From the NCBI GenBank assembly GCA_023388335.1, contig JAEWGL010000105.1, positions 1-17,082 on the forward strand: a stretch of 17,082 bases of DNA, written 5' to 3'. The stretch's first letter is position 1. Each line of letters starts with the position of its first letter. The notes under the pieces were generated by a model. It was not told the DNA's origin, searched no databases, and was given only the letters and a program-made list of their open reading frames with translations. The translations under genes were made by a program, and so were the position numbers. This stretch comes from Pseudomonadota bacterium. Its GTDB lineage: Bacteria; Pseudomonadota; Gammaproteobacteria; Pseudomonadales; Pseudomonadaceae. This document shows positions 6,075-14,323 of the stretch, one piece after another.

Positions 6075-7901
6075 ATGCACCCGCGCATCCTTGAGGTCAC
6101 CGAACGGCTGATCGCCCGCAGCCGTCCCACCCGTGAACGCTACCTGCAACTGATTCGCGGTGCGGCCAGTGACGGTCCCATGCGCGCCAAGCTGCAGTGC
6201 GCCAACTTCGCCCATGGCGTGGCCGGGTGCGGGGCCGATGACAAGCAGAGCCTGCGCATGATGAACGCGGCCAACGTCGCCATCGTCTCGGCCTACAACG
6301 ACATGCTCTCGGCGCACCAGCCCTACGAGCACTATCCCGAACAGATCAAGCAGGCCTTGCGCGAAATCGGCTCAGTCGGCCAGTTCGCCGGCGGTGTGCC
6401 GGCCATGTGCGACGGGGTGACCCAAGGCGAGCCGGGCATGGAGCTGGGCATCGCCAGCCGCGAAGTGATCGCCATGTCCACGGCAGTAGCGCTGTCGCAC
6501 AACATGTTCGACGCGGCGCTGATGCTGGGAATTTGTGACAAGATCGTTCCGGGCCTGATGATGGGCGCCCTGCGCTTCGGTCACCTGCCAATGCTCTTCG
6601 TACCGGGCGGGCCAATGCCATCGGGCATTTCCAACAAGCAAAAGGCCGACGTGCGCCAGCGCTACGCCGAGGGCAAGGCCAGCCGCGAAGAGCTGCTGGA
6701 GTCGGAGATGAAGTCCTACCACAGCCCCGGCACCTGCACTTTCTACGGCACCGCCAATACCAACCAACTGCTGATGGAAGTGATGGGCCTGCACCTGCCG
6801 GGCGCCTCCTTCGTCAATCCGTACACGCCGTTGCGCGACGCCCTGACGGTCGAGGCGGCGCAGCAGGTCACGCGCATGACCAAGGCCAGCGGCAGCTTCA
6901 TGCCCATTGGCGAGATCGTCGACGAGAAGGCGCTGGTCAACTCCATCGTTGCCCTGCATGCCACCGGGGGTTCGACCAACCACACCCTGCACATGCCGGC
7001 CATCGCCCAGGCCGCCGGCATCCAGCTGACCTGGCAGGACATGGCCGAGCTGTCCGAAGTGGTGCCGACCCTGTCCCACGTCTATCCCAACGGCAAAGCC
7101 GATATCAACCACTTCCAGGCCGCTGGCGGCATGGCCTTCCTGATCCGCGAGCTGCTCGACGCCGGGCTGCTGCACGAGGACGTCAACACCGTGGCCGGCC
7201 ACGGCCTGCGCCGCTACACCCAGGAGCCGTTCCTGGACAACGGCAAGCTGGTCTGGCGCGAGGGGCCGGCGACCAGCCTCGACGACAACATCCTGCGTCC
7301 GGTGGCGCGGCCGTTCTCGCCCGAGGGCGGTTTGCGGGTGATGGAGGGTAACCTGGGGCGCGGCGTGATGAAGGTCTCCGCCGTGGCGCCGGAACACCAG
7401 GTGGTGGAGGCGCCGGCGCGGGTATTCCATGATCAGCAGGCATTGGCCGATGCCTTCCAGGCGGGCGAGCTGGAGCGTGATTTCGTCGCCGTGGTGCGCT
7501 TCCAGGGCCCGCGCTGCAACGGCATGCCCGAGCTGCACAAGATGACGCCGTTCCTCGGGGTGTTGCAAGATCGGGGCTTCAAGGTGGCGCTGGTCACCGA
7601 CGGGCGCATGTCCGGTGCGTCGGGCAAGATTCCCGCGGCCATCCATGTGTGTCCGGAAGCCTTCGATGGCGGCCCGCTGGCACGGCTGCGCGATGGTGAT
7701 ATCGTGCGGGTGGACGGCGTCGAAGGGACGTTGCAGGTACAGGTCTCGGCCCAGGAGCTGGCCAGCCGTGACCTGCCTGCCGCACCACTGGGTAATGACC
7801 TGGGCTGCGGCCGCGAACTCTTCGGCTTCATGCGCATGGCCCTGAGCCCGGCCGAGCAGGGTGCCAGCGCCTTCACTTCGGCCCTGGAGAATTTCAGATG
7901 A
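6075..7901 (+). CDS. edd: 6-phosphogluconate dehydratase
   Basis: First enzyme specific to the Entner-Doudoroff pathway: converts 6-phosphogluconate to 2-keto-3-deoxy-6-phosphogluconate in the cytoplasm, using a [4Fe-4S] cluster. The 608 residues match the family length. IlvD/Edd motifs are visible: MCDGVTQGEPGMELG (111-125), GICDKIVPG with Cys154, GTCTFYGTANTNQ with Cys221, and VTDGRMSGASGK (507-518). The conserved cysteines include the expected cluster ligands. Start: ATG at 6075 with GGAG 8 bases upstream. It overlaps glk by four bases (ATGA), indicating translational coupling. Expression should be controlled by HexR at the operator upstream. Confidence 0.97.
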   Translation: MHPRILEVTERLIARSRPTRERYLQLIRGAASDGPMRAKLQCANFAHGVAGCGADDKQSLRMMNAANVAIVSAYNDMLSAHQPYEHYPEQIKQALREIGSVGQFAGGVPAMCDGVTQGEPGMELGIASREVIAMSTAVALSHNMFDAALMLGICDKIVPGLMMGALRFGHLPMLFVPGGPMPSGISNKQKADVRQRYAEGKASREELLESEMKSYHSPGTCTFYGTANTNQLLMEVMGLHLPGASFVNPYTPLRDALTVEAAQQVTRMTKASGSFMPIGEIVDEKALVNSIVALHATGGSTNHTLHMPAIAQAAGIQLTWQDMAELSEVVPTLSHVYPNGKADINHFQAAGGMAFLIRELLDAGLLHEDVNTVAGHGLRRYTQEPFLDNGKLVWREGPATSLDDNILRPVARPFSPEGGLRVMEGNLGRGVMKVSAVAPEHQVVEAPARVFHDQQALADAFQAGELERDFVAVVRFQGPRCNGMPELHKMTPFLGVLQDRGFKVALVTDGRMSGASGKIPAAIHVCPEAFDGGPLARLRDGDIVRVDGVEGTLQVQVSAQELASRDLPAAPLGNDLGCGRELFGFMRMALSPAEQGASAFTSALENFR

Positions 7902-8857
7902 AAGCCGCGCTGGTTGGCGACATCGGTGGTACCAACGCCCGCTTCGCCCTGTGGCAGGACAATCGGCCGCACGCCGTGCAGGTGTTGGCGACCGCGGACT
8001 ACACAAGTCCCGAGCAGGCCATCGAGGCCTACCTGAGTGGGCAAGGCATTGCCCGTGGCGAGTTGTCAGCGGTGTGCCTGGCGGTCGCAGGCCCGGTGGA
8101 TGGCGACGAGTTTCGCTTCACCAACAACCATTGGCGCTTGAGCCGTCGTGCCTTCTGCCAGACGTTGCGGGTCGACCAGCTGCTGCTGATCAATGATTTT
8201 TCCGCCATGGCCCTGGGCATGACCCGCCTGGAACCAGGCGAGTACCGTGAGGTCTGTGCCGGCCAGGCCGATCCGGCGCGTCCGGCGCTGGTCATAGGGC
8301 CTGGCACGGGCCTGGGTGTGGGCAGTTTGCTACGCCTGGGCGAGCATCGCTGGGTGGCCCTGCCGGGGGAGGGTGGACATGTCGATCTGCCGGTGGGCAA
8401 CGCACGCGAGGCGGCGATCCACCAGCAGATCCAGCGTCAGATCGGCCATGTCAGCGCCGAGACCGTGCTCAGTGGCGGCGGGCTGGTGCGCCTGTACCAG
8501 GCGATCTGCGCCCTGGACGGCGAGCAGCAACGCCATGATACGCCCGCCCAGATCACCGAGGCCGCCCTGGACGGCGAGCCGCTGGCGCTGGCGGTGATCG
8601 AGCAGTTCTGCCGCTTTCTCGGACGCGTGGCCGGTAACAATGTACTGACCCTCGGGGCACGCGGTGGCGTGTATATTGTCGGCGGCGTGATCCCCCGCTT
8701 CGCCGAGCTGTTCCTGCGCAGCGGTTTTGCCGAGAGCTTTGCCGACAAGGGCTGCATGAGCGGTTACTTCGTCGGCGTACCGGTATGGCTGGTAACGGCC
8801 GAATTCTCCGGCCTGCTCGGGGCAGGGGTGGCGCTGCAACACGTACTGGAGCAGTGA
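7898..8857 (+). CDS. glk: Glucokinase (E. coli Glk type)
   Basis: Cytoplasmic ATP-dependent kinase of 319 residues that makes glucose 6-phosphate from imported glucose. Visible: ATP-binding VGDIGGTNARFALW (6-19); sugar-contact TNNHWRLS (75-82); catalytic Asp100 in LLINDFSAMALG; GPGTGLGVGSL (135-145); and PGEGGHVDLP (156-165) with Glu158 and His161. These are features of the bacterial glucokinase family rather than ROK kinases, as the ROK zinc motif is absent. The start codon overlaps the edd stop, so the two are co-translated. It acts on the product of the GtsABCD transporter encoded downstream. Confidence 0.96.
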   Translation: MKAALVGDIGGTNARFALWQDNRPHAVQVLATADYTSPEQAIEAYLSGQGIARGELSAVCLAVAGPVDGDEFRFTNNHWRLSRRAFCQTLRVDQLLLINDFSAMALGMTRLEPGEYREVCAGQADPARPALVIGPGTGLGVGSLLRLGEHRWVALPGEGGHVDLPVGNAREAAIHQQIQRQIGHVSAETVLSGGGLVRLYQAICALDGEQQRHDTPAQITEAALDGEPLALAVIEQFCRFLGRVAGNNVLTLGARGGVYIVGGVIPRFAELFLRSGFAESFADKGCMSGYFVGVPVWLVTAEFSGLLGAGVALQHVLEQ

Positions 8858-8910
8858 AGCCATAGCAACAGCGGGCAACAGACCCGCGTCGACCAGGGGA
8901 TGGGACTGTT
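8858..8910 (+). other. glk-gltR intergenic spacer with small hairpin
   Basis: The 53 bases hold a 5-bp GCGGG/CCCGC hairpin (8871-8887) and the ribosome binding site of gltR. The hairpin is weak and has no T-tract, so edd-glk-gltR-gltS are probably transcribed together. Confidence 0.5.
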
Positions 8911-9636
8911 GTGAGCACCGCCGGTAGATCGATCCTGATGGTCGACGACGACCAGGATATCCGCGAACTGTTGCAGGCCTACCTGAGCCGTGCCGGCTTC
9001 CAGGTGCGCGCCGCGCCCGATGGCCAGGGTTTCCGCCAGGCCCTGGAGGCGGCGCCCTGCGACCTGGTGATCCTCGATGTGATGCTGCCCGATGAAGACG
9101 GCTTCAGCCTGTGCCGCTGGGTGCGCCAGCATCCGCGCCTGGCGCAGGTGCCGATCATCATGCTGACCGCCAGTTCCGACGAGGCCGACCGGGTCATTGG
9201 CCTGGAGCTGGGCGCCGACGACTACCTGGGCAAGCCGTTCAGCCCCCGCGAGCTGCAGGCGCGGATCAAGGCGTTGCTGCGCCGTGCCGGCTTTGGCCAG
9301 ACGCCGGGTAGTCAGGACGTGCTCGCCTTCGACGAGTGGCGTCTGGACACGGTCAGCCACCGCCTGTTCCACCGTGACGGCGAGGAGGTGGTGCTCTCTG
9401 GCGCGGACTTCGCCCTGCTCAAGCTGTTTCTTGACCATCCCCAGCAGATCCTCGACCGCGACACCATCGGCAATGCCACCCGTGGTCGCGAGCCAATGCC
9501 ACTGGACCGCATCATCGACATGGCGATCAGCCGCCTGCGTCAACGCCTGCGCGATACCGAAAAACCGCCGCGGCTGATCCGCACCGTGCGCGGCAGCGGC
9601 TACTTGCTGGCCGCCCATGTCCGCCCCGCGCACTGA
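8911..9636 (+). CDS. gltR: OmpR-family response regulator of glucose uptake
   Basis: Cytoplasmic DNA-binding response regulator of 241 residues. Receiver domain (about 7-120): acidic VDDDQD (11-16), phosphorylation site Asp56 in LVILDVMLP, Thr86 in IIMLTASS and Lys108 in YLGKPF. Winged-helix output domain (about 140-238) ending RLIRTVRGSGYLLA. Start: GTG at 8911 with GGGA 5 bases upstream; an ATG at 8900 hits a stop after four codons, and an internal ATG at 8938 would cut into the first receiver strand. It overlaps the sensor kinase gene by 20 bases. By position it is gltR-2 of P. putida and GltR of P. aeruginosa, reported to control glucose transport and OprB. Confidence 0.93.
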   Translation: MSTAGRSILMVDDDQDIRELLQAYLSRAGFQVRAAPDGQGFRQALEAAPCDLVILDVMLPDEDGFSLCRWVRQHPRLAQVPIIMLTASSDEADRVIGLELGADDYLGKPFSPRELQARIKALLRRAGFGQTPGSQDVLAFDEWRLDTVSHRLFHRDGEEVVLSGADFALLKLFLDHPQQILDRDTIGNATRGREPMPLDRIIDMAISRLRQRLRDTEKPPRLIRTVRGSGYLLAAHVRPAH

Positions 9637-11071
9637 GTCGCGCTGGCGCCTGCTGCCGCGCTCGCTGCTCGGCCGCATGCTGCTGCTGACCTTGCTGGTG
9701 GTGCTGCTGGCGCAAGGGCTGTCGAGCCTGATCTGGGTCTCGCAGCTGCGCGCCAGCCAGCTGCAGGGCCTGCAGGCCAGCGCTGCCAGCCTGGCCCATT
9801 CGATGAGCGCCAGCGTCAGTTACTTTCGCTCCTTGCCGGTGGCCTATCGGCCCATGGTCCTCGACCAGCTGCGCAGCATGGGCGGTACGCGCTTCGTCGT
9901 CTCGCTCAACGACAAGCCGCTGGACATGACGGTGCTGCCGGTCACCCCGCGCAAGCAGGCGGTGATCGAGGTGTTCGAGCAGGTGCTGCACGCGCGCTTC
10001 GGGCAGGACATGGACATCTCCGTCGAGTTCGTCAGCCCCCAGGACCTGAGGATCTTCAACAGCGGCCTGCACCTGGATGAACTGCCGCGCTCCTGGGCGC
10101 ACTATTCGCTGACCCTCGAGCCGCTCAACCCGCCGGTGCTGGTGACGCAGATCCGCCTGGGCGAGGGCGAATGGCTGTACATCGCCTCGCTGATGCCCGA
10201 GCCCTATACCAGCCTGGAAGCCGAACGCCTGCCGCGCCAGCAGATCGGCTTCATCGTCATGACCAGTATTTTGCTGCTGTTGTTCATCGGCTTGCTGGTG
10301 CACTGGCAGAGCCGCCCGCTCAAGCGCCTGGCCCAGGCGGCGCGCGACCTGTCGCTGGGGGGCGACGTGGCACCGGTGACCGAAGGCGGTGGCAGCGAGG
10401 TGGCGGAGGTAGGGCGTGCCTTGAACAGCATGCGCGAACGCATCAGTCGCTACCTGACCGAGCGCAGCCAGTTGTTCAGCGCCATTTCCCATGACCTGCG
10501 CACGCCGATCACGCGCTTGCGACTGCGGGTCGAGCTGCTGGAGGACGCACAGTTGCAAGCGAAGTTCGGTCGGGACCTTGACGAGCTCGAGTTGCTGGTC
10601 AAGGGCGCCTTGCAGTGCGTGAAGGACACCGATATCCACGAGAACATCGAGCCGATCGACCTCAACCTGGTGCTCGAGCACCTTGCCGAACCCTACCTGG
10701 GCGGCGGTCGCCTGACCCTCGAGGGTCGTGCGCAGGCGCCGTATTCGGGCAAGCCGCTGGCGCTGCGGCGCTGCATCGGTAACTTGATCGACAATGCGAT
10801 CAAGTATGGCGAGCGGGCGCACCTGCGCATTCTCGACAGCGCCAGCGGTTTCGTCCTGCAGGTCGATGACCAGGGTCCCGGTGTGCCCCAGCAGCGCCTG
10901 GAGCAGGTATTCGAGCCGCACTTTCGCCTGGCGGGCCAGCAACAGGGCTACGGCCTTGGCCTGGGTATCGCCCGCAACATCGCTCATAGCCACGGCGGCG
11001 AGGTCAGTCTGCTCAACCTGCGCCAGGGCGGCCTGCGGGTGACCTTGAGCCTGCCCCGTCCCGCTGATTGA
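9617..11071 (+). CDS. gltS: Sensor histidine kinase partner of GltR
   Basis: Inner-membrane kinase of 484 residues. Two membrane segments (about 20-40 and 210-229) enclose a periplasmic sensor region of roughly 170 residues. A HAMP linker follows (about 230-283), then the phospho-acceptor His292 in FSAISHDLRTPITR, the N-box NLIDNAIKYG (389-398), DDQGPGVP (417-424) and GYGLGLGIARNIAHSHGG (444-461). Start: ATG at 9617, inside the 3' end of gltR in another frame, so the pair is translationally coupled. The P. aeruginosa counterpart is called GtrS and was reported to respond to 2-ketogluconate. The periplasmic region shows no recognisable named domain. Confidence 0.93.
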   Translation: MSAPRTESRWRLLPRSLLGRMLLLTLLVVLLAQGLSSLIWVSQLRASQLQGLQASAASLAHSMSASVSYFRSLPVAYRPMVLDQLRSMGGTRFVVSLNDKPLDMTVLPVTPRKQAVIEVFEQVLHARFGQDMDISVEFVSPQDLRIFNSGLHLDELPRSWAHYSLTLEPLNPPVLVTQIRLGEGEWLYIASLMPEPYTSLEAERLPRQQIGFIVMTSILLLLFIGLLVHWQSRPLKRLAQAARDLSLGGDVAPVTEGGGSEVAEVGRALNSMRERISRYLTERSQLFSAISHDLRTPITRLRLRVELLEDAQLQAKFGRDLDELELLVKGALQCVKDTDIHENIEPIDLNLVLEHLAEPYLGGGRLTLEGRAQAPYSGKPLALRRCIGNLIDNAIKYGERAHLRILDSASGFVLQVDDQGPGVPQQRLEQVFEPHFRLAGQQQGYGLGLGIARNIAHSHGGEVSLLNLRQGGLRVTLSLPRPAD

Positions 11072-11074
11072 GCG

Positions 11075-11102
11075 GCGAATGTCACAAGATGGTGACATTC
11101 GC
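11075..11102. promoter_or_regulatory. Perfect 11-bp inverted repeat after gltS
   Basis: GCGAATGTCAC-AAGATG-GTGACATTCGC is a perfect 11-bp dyad starting 4 bases after the gltS stop. It could end the gltS transcript as a hairpin, but no T-run follows (GCGTCCTTTCG), so intrinsic termination would be weak. It could equally be an operator for gtsA, which starts about 105 bases downstream. Confidence 0.6.
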
Positions 11103-11120
11103 GCGTCCTTTCGTTACCCG

Positions 11121-11138
11121 CCAGCCAATGCCGGCTGG
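11121..11138. repeat. Short hairpin in the gltS-gtsA spacer
   Basis: CCAGCC-AATGCC-GGCTGG forms a perfect 6-bp stem followed by only two T. Its role is unclear. Together with the larger dyad upstream it may help insulate gtsA from gltS. Confidence 0.35.
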
Positions 11139-11171
11139 TTAGACTCCGGTGCAAGCGCAAGCACCCATGAC

Positions 11172-11187
11172 TTGTTCTGCATAACAA
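11172..11187. promoter_or_regulatory. HexR-like site upstream of gtsA
   Basis: TTGT-TCTGCATA-ACAA satisfies TTGT-N8-ACAA, the longer-spaced form of the HexR consensus. It ends 19 bases before the gtsA ATG and just before the ribosome binding site. Eight fixed bases with a flexible gap can arise by chance, so this is weaker than the pair at gap/edd. Confidence 0.45.
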
Positions 11188-11206
11188 CAAGAAAAGGTTT
11201 CCCACG

Positions 11207-12469
11207 ATGAATGCGATCAATCGTCTCGCCGCTGTCATTTCCTTCGCCTCCTTGTTGCCCCTGAGTGCCGTCGCCGCCGATTACGGCACGGTCGAAGTGC
11301 TGCACTGGTGGACCTCGGGGGGTGAAGCGGCGGCGGTCAAGACCCTCAAGGCCCAGGTCGAGAAGGACGGCTTCACCTGGAAGGACAACGCCGTGGCCGG
11401 CGGCGGTGGTGCTGCCGCCATGACCGTGCTCAAGAGCCGCGCGGTTGCCGGCAATCCACCGGCAGCGGCTCAGATCAAGGGCCCGGATATCCAGGAATGG
11501 GGCGCCTTGGGCTTGCTCGCCGAGCTGGACGAGGTGTCCACTGCCAACCGGTGGGATACCCTGTTGCCGGCCAAGGTCGCCCAGATCATGAAGTATGACG
11601 ATCACTACGTGGCCGTGCCGGTGAACATCCACCGGGTCAACTGGCTGTGGATCAATCCGCAGGTCTTCGAGCAGGCTGGGGCCAAGGTGCCGACCACCCT
11701 CGACGAGCTCTTCATCGCCGCCGACCAGCTCAAGACCGCCGGCTTCCAGCCCCTGGCCCACGGTGGCCAGCCTTGGCAGGACAGCACCGTGTTCGAGAGC
11801 CTGGTGCTGAGCCTGCTGGGGCCCAAGGGATATCACGCCGCCTTCGTCGAGCTGGACGAGAAGACCCTGACTGGCAAGCCGATGATCGAAGTCTTCAAGA
11901 CCCTGCAACGCCTGGGCACCTACATGGACCCCAACCGCGCCGGGCGTGACTGGAACATCGCCGCGGCCGAAGTGATCAACGGCAAGGCCGGCATGCAGAT
12001 CATGGGCGACTGGGCCAAGAGCGAGTGGACGGCTGCCAGCAAGGTGGCCGGCACCGACTACCAGTGCGTGCCGTTTCCCGGCACCCAGGGCAGTTTCACC
12101 TACAACATCGATTCGCTGGCCATGTTCAAGCTGAAGAACCAGAACGACATCAAGGCCCAGAACGACCTGGCCAAGGTCGCCCTGGAGCCGCAGTTCCAGA
12201 CCGTCTTCAACCAGAACAAGGGCTCGCTGCCGGTGCGCCAGGACATGGACATGAGCGCCTTCGACGCCTGCACCCAGCAGTCGGCCAAGGACTTCCGGCA
12301 AGCCGAGCAGGGTGATGGCCTGCAGCCGAGCATGGCGCACAACATGGCGTCCTCGTTGGCCGTGCAGGGGGCCATTTTCGATGTGGTCAGCAACTTCCTC
12401 AACGACCCGAACGCCGTCCCGGACAAGGCGGTCAAGCAGCTGAACTCGGCGATCAAGTCGGCGAAATAA
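11207..12469 (+). CDS. gtsA: Periplasmic glucose-binding protein of ABC transporter
   Basis: Solute-binding protein of 420 residues that captures glucose in the periplasm and delivers it to GtsB/GtsC. A signal peptide is clear (1-24, cleavage after AVA before ADYG). The mature N-terminus YGTVEVLHWWTSGGE contains the Trp34-Trp35 pair expected to stack against the sugar. Cys287 and Cys355 could form a disulfide. The fold is the family of sugar-binding proteins used by MalK-type importers. Start: ATG at 11207 with AAAAGG 9 bases upstream. A long REP-like hairpin after the stop separates it from the permease genes. Confidence 0.95.
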   Translation: MNAINRLAAVISFASLLPLSAVAADYGTVEVLHWWTSGGEAAAVKTLKAQVEKDGFTWKDNAVAGGGGAAAMTVLKSRAVAGNPPAAAQIKGPDIQEWGALGLLAELDEVSTANRWDTLLPAKVAQIMKYDDHYVAVPVNIHRVNWLWINPQVFEQAGAKVPTTLDELFIAADQLKTAGFQPLAHGGQPWQDSTVFESLVLSLLGPKGYHAAFVELDEKTLTGKPMIEVFKTLQRLGTYMDPNRAGRDWNIAAAEVINGKAGMQIMGDWAKSEWTAASKVAGTDYQCVPFPGTQGSFTYNIDSLAMFKLKNQNDIKAQNDLAKVALEPQFQTVFNQNKGSLPVRQDMDMSAFDACTQQSAKDFRQAEQGDGLQPSMAHNMASSLAVQGAIFDVVSNFLNDPNAVPDKAVKQLNSAIKSAK

Positions 12470-12489
12470 GCGCGCCAGGCATCTGACTT

Positions 12490-12560
12490 GCGGCGCTCCT
12501 TCGCTGGCAAGTCAGCTTCCACACAGACCGTGTGCGCTTGCCAGTGAAGGACAGCGCCGC
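12490..12560. repeat. REP-like long hairpin between gtsA and gtsB
   Basis: The arms 12490-12511 and 12537-12560 pair over 22 positions: GCGGCGCT, then CCTTC, a G-U wobble, then CTGGCAAG, with a two-base bulge on the right arm. The 25-base loop contains its own CACAC/GTGTG mini-stem (12520-12534). The CTTCGCTGGCAAG wording resembles the dispersed REP hairpins common in P. putida intergenic regions. It may stabilise the gtsA end of the mRNA or reduce read-through into gtsB. Confidence 0.8.
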
Positions 12561-12580
12561 CGCACCTGAGATCACGACAC

Positions 12581-13489
12581 ATGACCACTATCACCGCACC
12601 CCTGCGGGCCTCGCCCCTGGACGCCCTGCAACGCTGGCTGCCGAAACTGGTACTGGCACCGAGCATGCTGATCGTCCTGGTGGGCTTCTATGGCTACATC
12701 CTCTGGACCTTCGTGCTGTCGTTCACCAACTCCAGCTTCATGCCCAGCTACAAGTGGATCGGCCTGACCCAGTACTTCAAGCTGCTGGACAACGATCGCT
12801 GGTGGGTCGCGAGCAAGAACCTGCTGGTATTCGGCGGCCTGTTCATCGGCATCAGCCTGGTGATCGGTGTGCTGCTGGCGGTGCTGCTCGACCAGCGCAT
12901 CCGCCGCGAGGGTTTTATCCGCACCATCTACCTCTACCCCATGGCGCTGTCGATGATCGTCACCGGCACCGCCTGGAAATGGCTGCTCAACCCTGGCCTG
13001 GGGCTGGACAAGCTCTTGCGCGACTGGGGCTGGGAGGGCTTTCGCTTCGATTGGCTGGTCGACCCTGACCGGGTGGTGTACTGCCTGGTGATCGCCGCCG
13101 TCTGGCAGGCGTCGGGCTTCGTCATGGCGCTGTTCCTCGCCGGCCTGCGCGGGGTCGACCCGTCCATCGTGCGGGCGGCGCAGGTCGATGGCGCGAGCCT
13201 GCCGCGCATCTACCTGCGCATCGTCCTGCCGAGCCTGCGCCCGGTGTTCTTCAGCGCGCTGATGATCCTCGCCCACATCGCCATCAAGAGTTTCGACCTG
13301 GTCGCGGCGATGACCGCCGGCGGTCCCGGCTACGCCTCGGACCTGCCCGCGATGTTCATGTACTCCTTCACCTTCAGCCGTGGGCAGATGGGCATGGGCT
13401 CGGCCAGCGCCATCCTGATGCTCGGCGCGATCCTGGCAATCCTGGTGCCCTACCTGTATTCGGAACTGAGGAACAAGCGTCATGACTAG
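12581..13489 (+). CDS. gtsB: Glucose ABC transporter permease 1
   Basis: Inner-membrane permease of 302 residues (MalF/UgpA-like). About six hydrophobic segments are visible (near 25-48, 82-104, 114-134, 166-188, 223-245 and 274-293). The EAA loop that docks onto the ATPase reads RAAQVDGASLPRIYLRIVLP (198-217), with the conserved Gly at 204. Start: ATG at 12581; the ribosome binding site is poor (GAG about 10 bases upstream), which with the preceding hairpin suggests lower translation than gtsA. It overlaps gtsC by 8 bases. Confidence 0.94.
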   Translation: MTTITAPLRASPLDALQRWLPKLVLAPSMLIVLVGFYGYILWTFVLSFTNSSFMPSYKWIGLTQYFKLLDNDRWWVASKNLLVFGGLFIGISLVIGVLLAVLLDQRIRREGFIRTIYLYPMALSMIVTGTAWKWLLNPGLGLDKLLRDWGWEGFRFDWLVDPDRVVYCLVIAAVWQASGFVMALFLAGLRGVDPSIVRAAQVDGASLPRIYLRIVLPSLRPVFFSALMILAHIAIKSFDLVAAMTAGGPGYASDLPAMFMYSFTFSRGQMGMGSASAILMLGAILAILVPYLYSELRNKRHD

Positions 13490-14318
13490 TGCTCGCTGGT
13501 TTTCCCCCGCCCGCCTGGCCATCCATGGCACCTTGCTGCTGGCCTGCGCGCTGTACCTGATCCCGTTGATCGTGATGCTGCTGACCAGCTTCAAGTCGCC
13601 CGAGGACATCCGCGCCGGCAACCTGCTGAGCTGGCCCGAGCTGTTCACCGGCATCGGCTGGATCAAGGCGTGGGACGCGGTCGGCGGCTACTTCTGGAAC
13701 TCGGTGAAGATCACCGTGCCGGCCGTGCTGATCTCGACCCTGCTTGGCGCGCTCAATGGCTACGTGCTGTCGATGTGGCGCTTCCGCGGTTCACAGCTGT
13801 TCTTCGGCCTGCTGCTGTTCGGCTGCTTCCTGCCATTCCAGACGGTGCTTCTGCCCGCATCCTTCACCCTCGGCAAGCTGGGCCTGGCCAGCACCACCAC
13901 CGGGCTGGTGCTGATCCACGTGGTCTACGGGCTGGCCTTCACCACGCTGTTCTTTCGCAACTACTACTGCAGCGTGCCCGAGGCCTTGGTGCGGGCGGCG
14001 CGGCTGGATGGGGCCGGGTTCTTCACCCTCTTCGGCAGGATCCTGCTGCCGATGTCGGTGCCGATCATCATGGTCTGCCTGATCTGGCAGTTCACCCAGA
14101 TCTGGAACGATTTTCTCTTCGGCGTGGTGTTCGCCAGTGGCGACGCCCAGCCGATCACCGTGGCCTTGAACAACCTGGTCAACACCAGCACCGGGGTCAA
14201 GGAATACAACGTCGACATGGCAGCGGCAATGATCGCCGGGTTACCGACCCTGCTGGTCTATGTCGTGGCTGGCAAATATTTCTTGCGCGGCCTCACCGCC
14301 GGCGCGGTCAAGGGGTAG
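13482..14318 (+). CDS. gtsC: Glucose ABC transporter permease 2
   Basis: Second inner-membrane permease (278 residues, MalG/UgpE-like) forming the channel with GtsB. Hydrophobic segments lie near 14-35, 75-97, 106-126, 139-157, 188-210 and 250-266. The EAA loop is RAARLDGAGFFTLFGRILLP (171-190). Start: ATG at 13482 with GAGGAA 9 bases upstream, inside the end of gtsB; the 8-base overlap indicates coupled translation. The stop is 5 bases before gtsD. Confidence 0.94.
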   Translation: MTSARWFSPARLAIHGTLLLACALYLIPLIVMLLTSFKSPEDIRAGNLLSWPELFTGIGWIKAWDAVGGYFWNSVKITVPAVLISTLLGALNGYVLSMWRFRGSQLFFGLLLFGCFLPFQTVLLPASFTLGKLGLASTTTGLVLIHVVYGLAFTTLFFRNYYCSVPEALVRAARLDGAGFFTLFGRILLPMSVPIIMVCLIWQFTQIWNDFLFGVVFASGDAQPITVALNNLVNTSTGVKEYNVDMAAAMIAGLPTLLVYVVAGKYFLRGLTAGAVKG

Positions 14319-14323
14319 GACAC

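Noticed and set aside
6372..8006. 544-codon minus-strand open frame
   Set aside because: It is antisense to edd and glk, both of which carry intact family motifs.
9527..11098. 523-codon open frame on the minus strand
   Set aside because: It is antisense to gltR/gltS, whose kinase motifs are complete. Its composition (rich in Gln, Ala, Arg and His) is typical of an antisense frame.
13670..14323. N-terminal extension of gtsD
   Set aside because: The frame is open upstream but overlaps gtsC in another frame. The ABC domain begins right at the ATG at 14324, which has a ribosome binding site.
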